Of a stretch of DNA of 35,648 nucleotides, positions 24,122 to 33,036 are shown piece by piece. The stretch is from assembly GCA_030830685.1 (NCBI GenBank), contig JAURMM010000249.1:1-35648 (forward strand), in the 5' to 3' direction. The stretch's first letter is position 1, and every line of letters starts with the position of its first letter. The position numbers and the translations under genes were made by a program. The notes beneath the pieces were generated by a model, which saw only the letters and a program-made list of their open reading frames with translations, made no database searches and was not told the DNA's origin. Source of the stretch: Gammaproteobacteria bacterium (GTDB lineage Bacteria > Pseudomonadota > Gammaproteobacteria > Ga0077536).

Positions 24122-27100
24122 GAAGTGGCGCCAAGGCGCCGTGCGGCAGTTGCAGTGGATGCTGATGGTTTTTGCTGTGTCCGTCCTTGCCGCCGACACC
24201 GCGATTGCCTCAGAAGAGCCGCTCATCGAGCGCGACTATGTCATGGCGCCCGCTGCGCCGAAGTCACAATCCCAAGCGGCAGCTCGGGACAAGTCCCACG
24301 GCTGCATGAGTTGCCATCGTGAGACAGACGAACACACCATGCACGCCAACCCTGCGGTGGTGCTCGGGTGCACAGATTGCCATGGAGGTGATGCCTCGGT
24401 TGTGTACCAAGCAGGCGGCGACCGGAAAAGGCTTGAGGAACCCGCTTATCGTGCCGCCATGGACCAAGCTCACGTGTTGCCGCGGAACCCGGGGCTGTGG
24501 AAGAACGCGGCCAATCCCGAGGGCAGTTATGCCCACCTGAATCGCGAGCACGAGGCATTCGTACGCTTCATAAACCCGGGAGACCTGCGTGTGGCGCGTG
24601 AGGCTTGCGGGGCCTGTCACCTGCCGATCATCGAATCCCAGGAACGCAGTCTGATGAGTACCTCCGCCATGCTGTGGGGCGGTGCTGCGTACAACAATGG
24701 CATCCTGCCATTCAAGCGTTATCTGTTGGGAGAGGCCTACACGGCGGACGGCACTGCAGCGGCCATCTTGAATCCCCTGAAGCCGGACGATTCGTTCATG
24801 GTGGAAAAGGGGGTTCTTGACCGCCTGTACCCCTTGCCAGCCTGGGAGACGACGCCGCCTGCCGACATCTTTCGCGTCTTCGAGCGCGGTGGGCGAGTCA
24901 TCAACAGCATCTTTCCGGAGCTTGGGATTCCTAACAACACTGGGCAGCTGCAACGCCTTGATGAACCCGGGCGACCGGATTTCAAACAGAGTATCCGTGG
25001 ACCTGGCACGGGGCTCCGGGCCGCGATCCCGGTGCTCAATCTCGCGAAGACCCGCCTGAACGATCCGCAGCTGTGGTTCCTGGGGACCAATGACAATCCT
25101 GGCGACTACCGCTCCTCGGGCTGCACTGCCTGCCATGTGGTGTACGCCAATGATCGCGAGCCCGGTCACAGCGGTCCCTATGCTGCCTTTGGCAACACCG
25201 GCAAGAGTCAGACCCTCGACCCGACGATTCCGAAGGATCGCTCTGGCCATCCTTTGCGGCACGCTTTTACCCGCTCCATCCCGTCATCGCAATGCATGGT
25301 TTGCCACATGCACCAGCCGAACATCTATGTGAATTCTTTCTACGGTTACATGCAGTACGACTACGAGCCTGATGCGGCCCGCATGTTCCCGTCAGAGCAG
25401 CACTATCCTTCAGATGAAGAGATTCACGACGTCAATCTGCGCAATCCTGAGGAAGCGGTCATCCGTGGCAACTGGCGTGACCGCGATTTCCTGAAAGATC
25501 TGTGGCTGCACAATGATGAAATGAAGCATACGCAATTTGCCGATTATCACGGGCATGGCTGGGTGTTTCGTGCCGTCCACAAACGCAATCGCAAAGGACA
25601 GTTGCTCGATGCCGAAAATCGCGTGGTGGCTGATGACGACCCGCACAAGTTCAAGAAAACCGTGCATATGGCGTCCATCCATCTGGACAAGGGCATGCAC
25701 TGCGTGGACTGCCACTTCTCGCAGGACATGCACGGCAATGGACATATTTACGGAGAAGTGGCAGCCGCGATTGAGATCGACTGCGCGGATTGCCACGGCA
25801 CGGCCCTGAACTATCCCACCCTCCATACCAGCGGGCCGGCGGCTCAGCCCGGTGGACGGGACCTTTCTCTCCTGCGCACCCAGGACGGTCGCCCTCGTTT
25901 CGAGTGGCGCGAGGGCAAGCTTTTCCAGCGCGCAGCCCTTGATCCGGACAAGGAGTGGGAGGTCAGTCTGGTGAAGGATTCGGTCAATCCTGCGCATCCG
26001 GACTATAACGGGAAAGCTGCCCGCGCCAAGCTCATGGCGGCTGGAGAGCCAGGGCGATCAGGCAAATGGGGCGCAGGTGCCACAGCTCTCGCACATGACA
26101 ATGAGAAAATGACCTGCTATACCTGCCACACCAGCTGGACCACGAGCTGTTCCGGATGTCATCTACCAATCCAAGCCAACCGCAAGACCGAGCGCAACCA
26201 CTACGAGGGTAAAGCAACTCGCAACTACGCCACCTACAATGTGCAGGTGGCGCGTGATGATGTCTTTCAGCTTGGTGTGCATGGTCCGGTCAAGCGCAGC
26301 CGCATCGCTCCATTTCGCTCAAGCTCGGCGCTGGTGCTTTCCTCGCAGAACGCAAATCGCGAGCGCATCTATTACCAGCAACCCCCGATCTCGGCGAGCG
26401 GCTTCTCCAGCCAGGCCTTCGCGCCGCATTACCCGCACACGGAGCGCAAAACCGAAACCAAGACCTGTTCGGATTGCCATGTCTCGGCCGCGAACGACAA
26501 CAATGCGATCATGGCGCAACTCCTCCTGCAGGGAACGAACTTCGTCAATTTCATCGGCCGCTATGCCTGGATTGGGGCGGAAGAGCACGTGGAAGCGGTA
26601 GGTGTCACCGAGTGGGACGAGCCCCAGGCGGTGATCGGCTCCTACCTTCAGAAATACGCCTATCCGGACTGGTATGCGGCACACCAGAAGCACAACCGGG
26701 AAATAGTGGACATGCCTCATCGCGAAGCAGCCAATCATCACGGCACGCCGGATGCAGCCCGCTGCCTGCAGATGCGAGGGGAATACCTTTACGTAGCGGA
26801 AGGTCGTGGCGGCTTGAGGGTCTACGACATCGCCGCCAATGCCAACAAGGGAGTGAGCCAGCGCATCATCACCTCACCCTTCTCGCCCCTGGGTCACGAT
26901 ACGCATGTGAAAAGCCGCAACGCCACCTGTGTTGCCTTGCCGACCAACCAGCCGATTGCGCCGGCCCGCAACCAGGGCGAGCTCATGCGTGAAACCAATC
27001 AGGAGCAGCCATTCCATCCGCTCTATCACTACGCCTATGTCGTGGATGCAGAGGAAGGCCTGATTCTGGTCAACGTGGACACTCTGGTGGATGGTGAGGC

Positions 27101-27944
27101 GCGCAACAATTTCCTGGAGCGGGCGCTGACCTGGAATCCCGATGGCCGTCTGGACGGTGCCCGGCACATCGTCGTGGCAGGAAGTCACGCATACATCACG
27201 ACACCACGCGGCGTGGAAATCATCGATCTCGATGATCCGCTCAATCCGAAGCTTCTGTCCTCAATTGAACTGAATGACGCCCGCGCGACTGCACTGCAAT
27301 TCCGATATCTGTACGTTACCAACGCAGAGGGACTGCGTGTGGTGGACGTCACCCATCCCGGGCAACCCGTCCTGCTGCCTGCAATCATCCCGCTCGCAGA
27401 CGCGCATCGGGTTTATCTTGCCCGCACCTACGCTTATGTTGCGGCGGGCGCGCAGGGTCTCGCCATCATTGACATTGAACAGGCCGAGAAACCGAAGATC
27501 TTCCGCATGTTCGATGCCGAGGGTCAGCTGAATGATGCGCGGGACGTGGTGGTGGGCAGCACCAATGCCTCACTCTTCGCCTATGTTGCCGATGGTCGGA
27601 ACGGACTCAAGGTCATCCAGCTCACCTCTCCCGAGAGTCAGCCCGGCTTCTATGGATTCTCTCCGGAGCCCCGTCCGGAGCTCATCGCTGCCCGGCAGAC
27701 GCAATCGCCCGCGTTGGCATTGTCCAAGGGCCTGGATCGCGATCGTGCGGTTGACGAGACGGGCCATCAGATTGCCATTGTCGGGCGCATCGGCGCGCGC
27801 CCCTTCAACAAGGCCGAGATGGAGAAACTCTATCTCACCCCTGAGGGCAAACCCTGGAAGGTCAGTGATGAGGTCCGCCACGAGGACTACCTGCCGCGAC
27901 CAGGAACAGCTGTTCACACGGAGATCCCGAATGGTGCACCCTGA
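24102..27944 (+). CDS. Decaheme cytochrome c fused to an LVIVD-type beta-propeller
   Basis: About 1280 residues. Start ATG 24102 overlaps the barrel gene by 20 bp. It lacks a clear Shine-Dalgarno; ATG 24159 is an alternative. A signal peptide spans roughly 20-37 (LMVFAVSVLAADTAIAS). Ten CxxCH motifs begin at residues 68, 90, 169, 341, 398, 534, 561, 672, 683 and 789. From about 885 the C-terminus holds six repeats with the LVIVD-like core: GLRVYDI, GLILVNV, GVEIIDL, GLRVVDV, GLAIIDI and GLKVIQL. This predicts a six-bladed beta-propeller. No lipobox is visible. The size, position and fusion suggest the terminal, possibly surface-exposed, electron-exchange subunit; a periplasmic enzyme is the alternative. 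Confidence 0.88.
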   Translation: MRSSLSEKWRQGAVRQLQWMLMVFAVSVLAADTAIASEEPLIERDYVMAPAAPKSQSQAAARDKSHGCMSCHRETDEHTMHANPAVVLGCTDCHGGDASVVYQAGGDRKRLEEPAYRAAMDQAHVLPRNPGLWKNAANPEGSYAHLNREHEAFVRFINPGDLRVAREACGACHLPIIESQERSLMSTSAMLWGGAAYNNGILPFKRYLLGEAYTADGTAAAILNPLKPDDSFMVEKGVLDRLYPLPAWETTPPADIFRVFERGGRVINSIFPELGIPNNTGQLQRLDEPGRPDFKQSIRGPGTGLRAAIPVLNLAKTRLNDPQLWFLGTNDNPGDYRSSGCTACHVVYANDREPGHSGPYAAFGNTGKSQTLDPTIPKDRSGHPLRHAFTRSIPSSQCMVCHMHQPNIYVNSFYGYMQYDYEPDAARMFPSEQHYPSDEEIHDVNLRNPEEAVIRGNWRDRDFLKDLWLHNDEMKHTQFADYHGHGWVFRAVHKRNRKGQLLDAENRVVADDDPHKFKKTVHMASIHLDKGMHCVDCHFSQDMHGNGHIYGEVAAAIEIDCADCHGTALNYPTLHTSGPAAQPGGRDLSLLRTQDGRPRFEWREGKLFQRAALDPDKEWEVSLVKDSVNPAHPDYNGKAARAKLMAAGEPGRSGKWGAGATALAHDNEKMTCYTCHTSWTTSCSGCHLPIQANRKTERNHYEGKATRNYATYNVQVARDDVFQLGVHGPVKRSRIAPFRSSSALVLSSQNANRERIYYQQPPISASGFSSQAFAPHYPHTERKTETKTCSDCHVSAANDNNAIMAQLLLQGTNFVNFIGRYAWIGAEEHVEAVGVTEWDEPQAVIGSYLQKYAYPDWYAAHQKHNREIVDMPHREAANHHGTPDAARCLQMRGEYLYVAEGRGGLRVYDIAANANKGVSQRIITSPFSPLGHDTHVKSRNATCVALPTNQPIAPARNQGELMRETNQEQPFHPLYHYAYVVDAEEGLILVNVDTLVDGEARNNFLERALTWNPDGRLDGARHIVVAGSHAYITTPRGVEIIDLDDPLNPKLLSSIELNDARATALQFRYLYVTNAEGLRVVDVTHPGQPVLLPAIIPLADAHRVYLARTYAYVAAGAQGLAIIDIEQAEKPKIFRMFDAEGQLNDARDVVVGSTNASLFAYVADGRNGLKVIQLTSPESQPGFYGFSPEPRPELIAARQTQSPALALSKGLDRDRAVDETGHQIAIVGRIGARPFNKAEMEKLYLTPEGKPWKVSDEVRHEDYLPRPGTAVHTEIPNGAP

Positions 27945-29283
27945 GCCCGTACCGATGTACCTGCGCGCAGCCTTCTGTCTCGTGCTGCTTCTGATGTTGG
28001 TCTCAGCTGTAGCCGCACCCCTGCCCAATCAATCTCCGGATCGCACCGAAGGTACCGTCAACTGCGCGAGCAGCACCTGTCATGGCTCGATCACGCCGTT
28101 GGAAGGGAGTGACGTATTACAGAACGAATACACCACCTGGTTGCGGCTTGATCGGCATACCCAAGCGTACGCGGTGTTGCTCAACGAGCGCTCCCGCAGC
28201 ATCGCTCACAAGTTGGGGTTGAAAACGCCAGCACACACCACCCAACTGTGCCTCGACTGCCACAGCCACGCACCACCGCCATCGCGTCGGGGCAAGCGCC
28301 ACGTACTGACTGAGGGCGTGGGCTGCGAAGGCTGTCACGGGCCGGCGGAGAAATGGTTGGCGGGGCACGCGGAAGAGGGTGCGAGCCATGCGCGTAATCT
28401 CAGCCAAGGCCTTTATCCCACGGAGCGACCGGCAGCGCAGGCTCGACTCTGCCTGTCCTGCCATTTCGGGGATGACAGCCGCTTCGTCAGCCACCGTCTG
28501 ATGGGGGCGGGGCATCCGCGCCTGTCCTTCGAGGTGAAAACCTTCACGAGCCTCGAGCCCGCACACTTCCGTATTGATGCGGACTACCGAAAGCGCAAGG
28601 GCAACCCCGAGGCGCTCAAGGTCTGGGCGGTTGGTCAGGCCGTGGCTGTGACTCATCTGCTGGAGACGCTCACGGATCCCAAGCGGGGGCGTCAGGGGCC
28701 CTTCCCCGAACTGGTCCTCTTCGATTGCTACAGCTGTCACCATCCCATGAGTGAGAAGCGCTGGAGTCCGCGTCTGGGCGTGGGTCCGGGTGCCTTGAGG
28801 CTGAACGACAGTAATCTGCTGATGCTACGTGCGATCGTGCGCGCGGTTCTGCCCGGGCAGTCGGCCAGCTTCGATGCGGAGGTTCATGCGCTGCATCTTG
28901 CGGTTGCGACGGGTGAAGCGCCTCCGGGCATGGATTATCTCGATCTTGCCCGCGCGCTTACGCAGCGGATAAAGGATCTGATTCCAGCGCTGGAGCGGCA
29001 GCACTATGGCCCGGAGGTGATGCGGCGTGTTCTGGTAGCTTTGGTGGAGGAGTCACGCCAATCAAGCTTCACAGACTATGCAGGTGCCGAGCAGGCGTAT
29101 ATGGCAATCACAAGTCTGGTGAACGACCTCGTGCCTCGGAGTGTGGCTGTGGACAAGGCCGCGCTGCGCGGCGCCATGAGTCGCCTGCTCGATGTGTTGG
29201 CTGATGACGAGCATTACCAGCCCGCCGTCTTTCAGGCGGCACTGGAAGACTTGCGCGGTCTTCTGCACGCTCCGGCGCCATGA
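27931..29283 (+). CDS. c554-like pentaheme cytochrome c
   Basis: 450 residues with a signal peptide (cleavage near AVAA-PLPN, about 29). Four CxxCH sites start at residues 107, 132, 174 and 266. The first site is the rarer CX4CH form (CASSTCH, 45-51). HSHAPPP and GCEGCHGPAEKWLAGH resemble cytochrome c554/c'-family multiheme proteins. After about 280 the protein is heme-free and mostly helical, of unknown role. ATG 27931 is chosen over 27955 because GGAGAT precedes it; it overlaps the propeller cytochrome gene by 14 bp. It is probably a periplasmic electron shuttle between the anchored decaheme protein and the outer-membrane part. Confidence 0.85.
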   Translation: MVHPEPVPMYLRAAFCLVLLLMLVSAVAAPLPNQSPDRTEGTVNCASSTCHGSITPLEGSDVLQNEYTTWLRLDRHTQAYAVLLNERSRSIAHKLGLKTPAHTTQLCLDCHSHAPPPSRRGKRHVLTEGVGCEGCHGPAEKWLAGHAEEGASHARNLSQGLYPTERPAAQARLCLSCHFGDDSRFVSHRLMGAGHPRLSFEVKTFTSLEPAHFRIDADYRKRKGNPEALKVWAVGQAVAVTHLLETLTDPKRGRQGPFPELVLFDCYSCHHPMSEKRWSPRLGVGPGALRLNDSNLLMLRAIVRAVLPGQSASFDAEVHALHLAVATGEAPPGMDYLDLARALTQRIKDLIPALERQHYGPEVMRRVLVALVEESRQSSFTDYAGAEQAYMAITSLVNDLVPRSVAVDKAALRGAMSRLLDVLADDEHYQPAVFQAALEDLRGLLHAPAP

Positions 29284-29305
29284 GCAGAGAGGAAGGTAGC
29301 GAATC

Positions 29306-31756
29306 ATGGGCATGATGTTCGAGCACGTACCCGCCGACTACGACATCGTGATCGTGGGATCGGGGCCAGCTGGACTCGCTGCGGCCTCGAGGGCCGCCGA
29401 GCGTGGCAACCGGCATGTTTTGCTGGAGGCGGAAAGCCATGCCGCGGACACCATCTACCAGTACCAAAAAGGCAAGCACGTGATGGCCGAGCCGGGTTAT
29501 CTGCCCCTGCGCAGTGGCTTGGCCTTCGCCGAGGGTCGCCGTGAGGAGATTCTGGCAGCCTGGGACCAGGCGATCGAGGCTCAGGGCATCAACATCGCCT
29601 ACGGGCACAAGGTCTCTGCCATTACGCGTGCCTCACCCGATGCGGCGTTCGAGGTGGAGTGCGATAACGGCAAGCGATTCAGCGCGCGCACCATCGTGCT
29701 CGGCATCGGTTTGCAGGGCAACCCGCGCAAGCTGGGAGTCCCCGGTGAAAACGACCCCAGGGTGCAATACACCTTGGCCGATCCGGACGCCTTCAAGGGC
29801 GAGACGATCGTGGTGGTCGGGTCGGGTGATGCGGGCATCGAGAATGCGTGCGCGCTGGCCGCCCACAACGAAGTCCACCTCATGAACCGCTCTGAGGAGT
29901 TCACGCGCTGCAAGGATGGCAACCGAAAACTCGTGCTCGCGGCAGAGAAGGCTGGACGCATCCGCATCTGGCATTCCTCATCCCCGGAGAGACTGGAAGC
30001 TACCTCCGAGGGACGAATGGCTTACGTGTGCAATACGCGCGATGGCCAGGAAAGCATCACCTGTGATCGGGTGATTGCCCGTCTCGGCGCCATTCCGCCT
30101 CGCAAACTGGTGGAGAGCTTCGGAGTTGTCTTCCCGAACGCCAACCCGGATGCCATCCCGGATCTTGCGGAAACCTACGAATCCAATGTTCCGGGGCTGT
30201 TCATCGTAGGTGCGCTGAGCGGCTGTCCGCTCATCAAACAGGCAATGAACCAGGGCTACGAAGTGGTGGAAACCATCAATGGCACCCCGGTGGAGCCTGC
30301 GGATGAGCCGCTGATTCGCGAGCGACTTTCCTCGTGGATGAATCTTGCCGATCCGTTCCCGGCGGAGGATGCGTTGCCTCCGGGGCCAATCAAGGTGGCA
30401 GACGTGATCGATCGAATACGTCGCCTGTCACCGTTTCTGGCAGACATTACGCCGCTGCAGATGCGGGAGCTGCTGTTGGAATCAACCCTGCGCGTATATG
30501 AGCGTGAAAGCACGGTGTTCGAAGAAGGCGACTACACCAACACCTTCTTCTGCATTCTGCGCGGTAATGCGCGTGTCTTCTCGTCTACGCTCAAGCCGGG
30601 CGTCTTCTTTGGCGAGATGGGACTTATTTCCGGGCGTCGTCGCACTGCTACGGTCACGGCGCTGCCGGGATGCGTGCTCATGGAAACTCCGCGCCGGACC
30701 ATTCTCAAACTCATTGCTTCCTCCGCGCCTGTGTCGAAGCACATCGATCAGGCATTCCTCGGGAACGCCGTCCGGCATTACCTGGGGAAAGCCATGACTC
30801 CGGAGGCGGTAAGCAACCTCGTTGGCGAAGGTGTGCCGGTGCGTCGCTTCCAGGCAGGTCAGACGCTGTTCAAGGAGGGCGACGCGGCCGACGGTCTATA
30901 TTTGATCCGACGTGGCTCAGTCGCTGTGACGCGCGGCAGTGGTGCGGAAGCCCAGGTTATGAGTCACATGGGGGCTGGCGAGTATTTTGGCGAAATGGCG
31001 CTGCTGACCGATTCCCCACGCTCGGCCACAGTGTCCGCTACCGTGTTGACCGAAGTTCTGGTGCTGGAAGCTGCGCGACTGAAGGCAGAGGTTGCGCGTA
31101 ATGAAGTATTGCGCCAATCCCTGCAGGAACTGTTGCTGGACCGTCTGCAAGCTGATGTCCTGCGCCAGGAGCAGGTAGATGACGAGCACTCAGCCATCGC
31201 GCAGTTCATGATGCGCCACGGCGCAGGCGAGGCCTCCAACATGCTCGTCATCGACGAGACACTCTGCATCCAGTGCAACAACTGTGAAATTGCCTGTGCG
31301 GAATCGCATCAAGGTATTTCGCGGTTGCGGCGGGAGGCGGGCCCGACCTTCGCGCACCTGCACGTTGCGGAAGCATGCCGGCACTGCGAACAGCCCTATT
31401 GCATGAAGGACTGCCCACCGGATGCGATCAGCCGCAGCGCCAGTGGGGAAGTCTTCATCTCGGACGCCTGCATTGGTTGCGGCAACTGCGAGAGCAACTG
31501 TCCCTACGGAGCGGTGACCATGACACCCCGCAAACCCTCCAGATGGGGCGGCGGCTGGTTATGGTTGCTGTTCGGCCTGGGCGCTGCGCCCGGCAACCGT
31601 GCTCCAGCGTATGACCCCGATGCGCGCAAAGTGGCCAGCAAGTGTGATCTCTGTCGGGATCTCAAGGGCGGGCCGCGCTGCGTGAGCTCTTGCCCGACCG
31701 GCGCCGCGCAGCGGGTGTCCGCGAAGACCTTGTTCGAGAGTCTCGGCAAGGCCTGA
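29306..31756 (+). CDS. FAD oxidoreductase with two cNMP-binding domains and four [4Fe-4S] clusters
   Basis: 816 residues, cytoplasmic (no signal). The N-terminal part (11-325) is a thioredoxin-reductase-like flavoprotein with FAD motif GSGPAG (18-23) and NAD(P) motif VVGSGDAG (170-177); the redox CxxC of thioredoxin reductase is missing. Two cyclic-nucleotide-binding-like domains follow (about 374-490 with FFGEMGLISGRRRTATV, and 505-620 with YFGEMALLTDSPRSATV). The C-terminus is a DmsB/NrfC-type ferredoxin with four cysteine quartets: 654/657/660/664, 691/694/699/703, 722/725/728/732 and 780/783/792/796. A short hydrophobic insert (GWLWLLFGLG, 750-759) lies between the last two. It probably links NAD(P)H to an FeS/quinone acceptor under cNMP control. 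It is the last gene of the operon, 22 bp after the c554-like gene. Confidence 0.87.
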   Translation: MGMMFEHVPADYDIVIVGSGPAGLAAASRAAERGNRHVLLEAESHAADTIYQYQKGKHVMAEPGYLPLRSGLAFAEGRREEILAAWDQAIEAQGINIAYGHKVSAITRASPDAAFEVECDNGKRFSARTIVLGIGLQGNPRKLGVPGENDPRVQYTLADPDAFKGETIVVVGSGDAGIENACALAAHNEVHLMNRSEEFTRCKDGNRKLVLAAEKAGRIRIWHSSSPERLEATSEGRMAYVCNTRDGQESITCDRVIARLGAIPPRKLVESFGVVFPNANPDAIPDLAETYESNVPGLFIVGALSGCPLIKQAMNQGYEVVETINGTPVEPADEPLIRERLSSWMNLADPFPAEDALPPGPIKVADVIDRIRRLSPFLADITPLQMRELLLESTLRVYERESTVFEEGDYTNTFFCILRGNARVFSSTLKPGVFFGEMGLISGRRRTATVTALPGCVLMETPRRTILKLIASSAPVSKHIDQAFLGNAVRHYLGKAMTPEAVSNLVGEGVPVRRFQAGQTLFKEGDAADGLYLIRRGSVAVTRGSGAEAQVMSHMGAGEYFGEMALLTDSPRSATVSATVLTEVLVLEAARLKAEVARNEVLRQSLQELLLDRLQADVLRQEQVDDEHSAIAQFMMRHGAGEASNMLVIDETLCIQCNNCEIACAESHQGISRLRREAGPTFAHLHVAEACRHCEQPYCMKDCPPDAISRSASGEVFISDACIGCGNCESNCPYGAVTMTPRKPSRWGGGWLWLLFGLGAAPGNRAPAYDPDARKVASKCDLCRDLKGGPRCVSSCPTGAAQRVSAKTLFESLGKA

Positions 31757-31761
31757 AAAGA

Positions 31762-31802
31762 CTGGATCTGCGCGGAGCGCTCGCCGCGCCACCGGAATCC
31801 AG
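31762..31802. terminator. Two-part inverted repeat between convergent genes
   Basis: Outer arms CTGGAT/ATCCAG (31762-31767 and 31797-31802) enclose inner arms GCGCGG/CCGCGC (31770-31775 and 31784-31789). It lies between the convergent flavoprotein and nfeD ends. There is no T tract on either side, so it may be a weak or Rho-assisted bidirectional terminator. Confidence 0.35.
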
Positions 31803-31816
31803 GCCAGAACGCTGCT

Positions 31817-32098
31817 TCAATAGCGATTGATGTCCGGCGTCTTGTCGAGGTGGCGTCTGATCAGTCGACGCAGGGGCAGGATGAGACTCACACCGAGACC
31901 CGCGAAGATCACAGCCTGCCACAGGCTATCTTCTGGCAGCATGGACAATCGTGCGGCGCCAGCTACAAGAAATGCGGAGGTAGAGAAGGACAGGAAGAAG
32001 CCTCCGGCCGCCATGACTTCCGCAATGAGCAACAGCACACCAAGCACAGCCCAGGCCAAGGCATGATTGTTGGCCAGCAGTTCCTGCAGCTCGTTCAT
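31817..32098 (-). CDS. NfeD-like membrane protein lacking the OB-fold domain
   Basis: 93 residues with hydrophobic segments at about 13-30, 35-50 and 60-77, ending RRLIRRHLDKTPDINRY. Short NfeD proteins of this kind (YbbK/QmcA partners) are usually about 140-150 residues and continue after the equivalent of TPDLN into a soluble OB-fold. Here the frame stops exactly there, and only about 60 bp separate it from the convergent gene, so the domain is absent rather than frameshifted. ATG 32098 overlaps the qmcA stop by 4 bp. It is expected to sit in the inner membrane with the SPFH protein and help organise membrane microdomains. Confidence 0.82.
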   Translation of the reverse strand: MNELQELLANNHALAWAVLGVLLLIAEVMAAGGFFLSFSTSAFLVAGAARLSMLPEDSLWQAVIFAGLGVSLILPLRRLIRRHLDKTPDINRY

Positions 32099-32958
32099 TT
32101 CTGCTTGAGGGTTTCCATCAGCACGGTGAGGCCGCCTAGGGTTCGCGTCACGTCGCTTGGAATGACGATGAGCTTGGAATTCGGGCTTTGCGCCAGCTCA
32201 CTGATCCCGTGAATCTGCTGCTTGAGGATTTCGAAGTCCACGGCCGCCTGGCCGTTTTCCTGGATGGCCTTGCCCACGGTGGTGGTAGCGAAGGCGTCGG
32301 CTTCGGCAAGCACCCGGCGAGCTTCGGCCTGTTTCTGCGCCGTGTAGAGCTCACCATCGGCCTTCAACTGCTGGGCCTGGCGATCTCCCTCGGCCTTGGT
32401 CACGGCCGCGCGACGTTCCCGCTCCGCATTCAACTGCTGCTGCATGGCTGCACGGGTCGCCGGATCCACCTGCACGTCAAGAATCTCGGTGCGGGTGATT
32501 TCTATGCCCCAGACACCGCAGGCCTCGGTCAGGGAATCCTTGATGCGATCGTTGATGTATTCACGCTTGGCCTGCACATCGTCAAATTCCATCTGGCCAC
32601 CCGTGGAGCGCACGATGCTGGTGACGGTAGTCATTACCGCCGCATTGATGTCCGTGATGCGATAAACGGACTTGGCAGCATCCGTGACCCGGAAGAACAC
32701 GGCTGTCGTGAGCTGAATCTCCACGTTGTCCTTGGTGATGACGCTGATCTGCTGTGGTTCCAGCTGTCGCTCGAGGATACTCACCCGCGCGGCCACACGA
32801 TTCAGAATCGGGACCACGAAATTGAGTCCGGCGCCCATGGTTTTCACGTATTTCCCGAACTGCTCAATCACGTAGACCTGCGACTGCGGCACGATCTTGA
32901 TGCCCATGAGGGCAATCAGCAGCAGCAATGTGACGATGCTCAACAGCAGATAGCTCAT
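32095..32958 (-). CDS. qmcA: SPFH/band-7 (stomatin-like) membrane protein, QmcA type
   Basis: 287 residues. It has an N-terminal membrane segment (2-22), then the SPFH domain (VPQSQVYVIEQFGKYVKTMGAGLNFVVPILNRV, TKDNVEIQLTTAVFFRVTDAAKSVYRI), then a charged coiled-coil (AAMQQQLNAERERRAAVTKAEGDRQAQQLKADGELY) and a conserved C-terminal stretch (LAQSPNSKLIVIPSDV). It forms oligomeric membrane scaffolds and is linked to membrane-protein quality control with FtsH-type proteases in related systems. It is coupled to the nfeD-like gene, the usual partner. Whether it serves the neighbouring electron-transfer proteins is not indicated by the sequence. Confidence 0.93.
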   Translation of the reverse strand: MSYLLLSIVTLLLLIALMGIKIVPQSQVYVIEQFGKYVKTMGAGLNFVVPILNRVAARVSILERQLEPQQISVITKDNVEIQLTTAVFFRVTDAAKSVYRITDINAAVMTTVTSIVRSTGGQMEFDDVQAKREYINDRIKDSLTEACGVWGIEITRTEILDVQVDPATRAAMQQQLNAERERRAAVTKAEGDRQAQQLKADGELYTAQKQAEARRVLAEADAFATTTVGKAIQENGQAAVDFEILKQQIHGISELAQSPNSKLIVIPSDVTRTLGGLTVLMETLKQK

Positions 32959-33036
32959 CCGGGATCTCCTTGATGATGAGTGGTCGGGTACTCGCGCGCA
33001 CTATCCACCGCGCCGCACGCCTTCGCAAGCGTGGCC

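Noticed and set aside
24124..24138. GGCGCC-AA-GGCGCC inverted repeat after the barrel stop
   Set aside because: It lies inside the next gene's signal-peptide region, has a tiny loop and no T tract; expected by chance in G+C-rich coding DNA.
29306..31756. Naming the last operon gene thioredoxin-disulfide reductase
   Set aside because: The nucleotide-binding parts resemble it, but the redox-active CxxC is absent and large cNMP and FeS domains are added.
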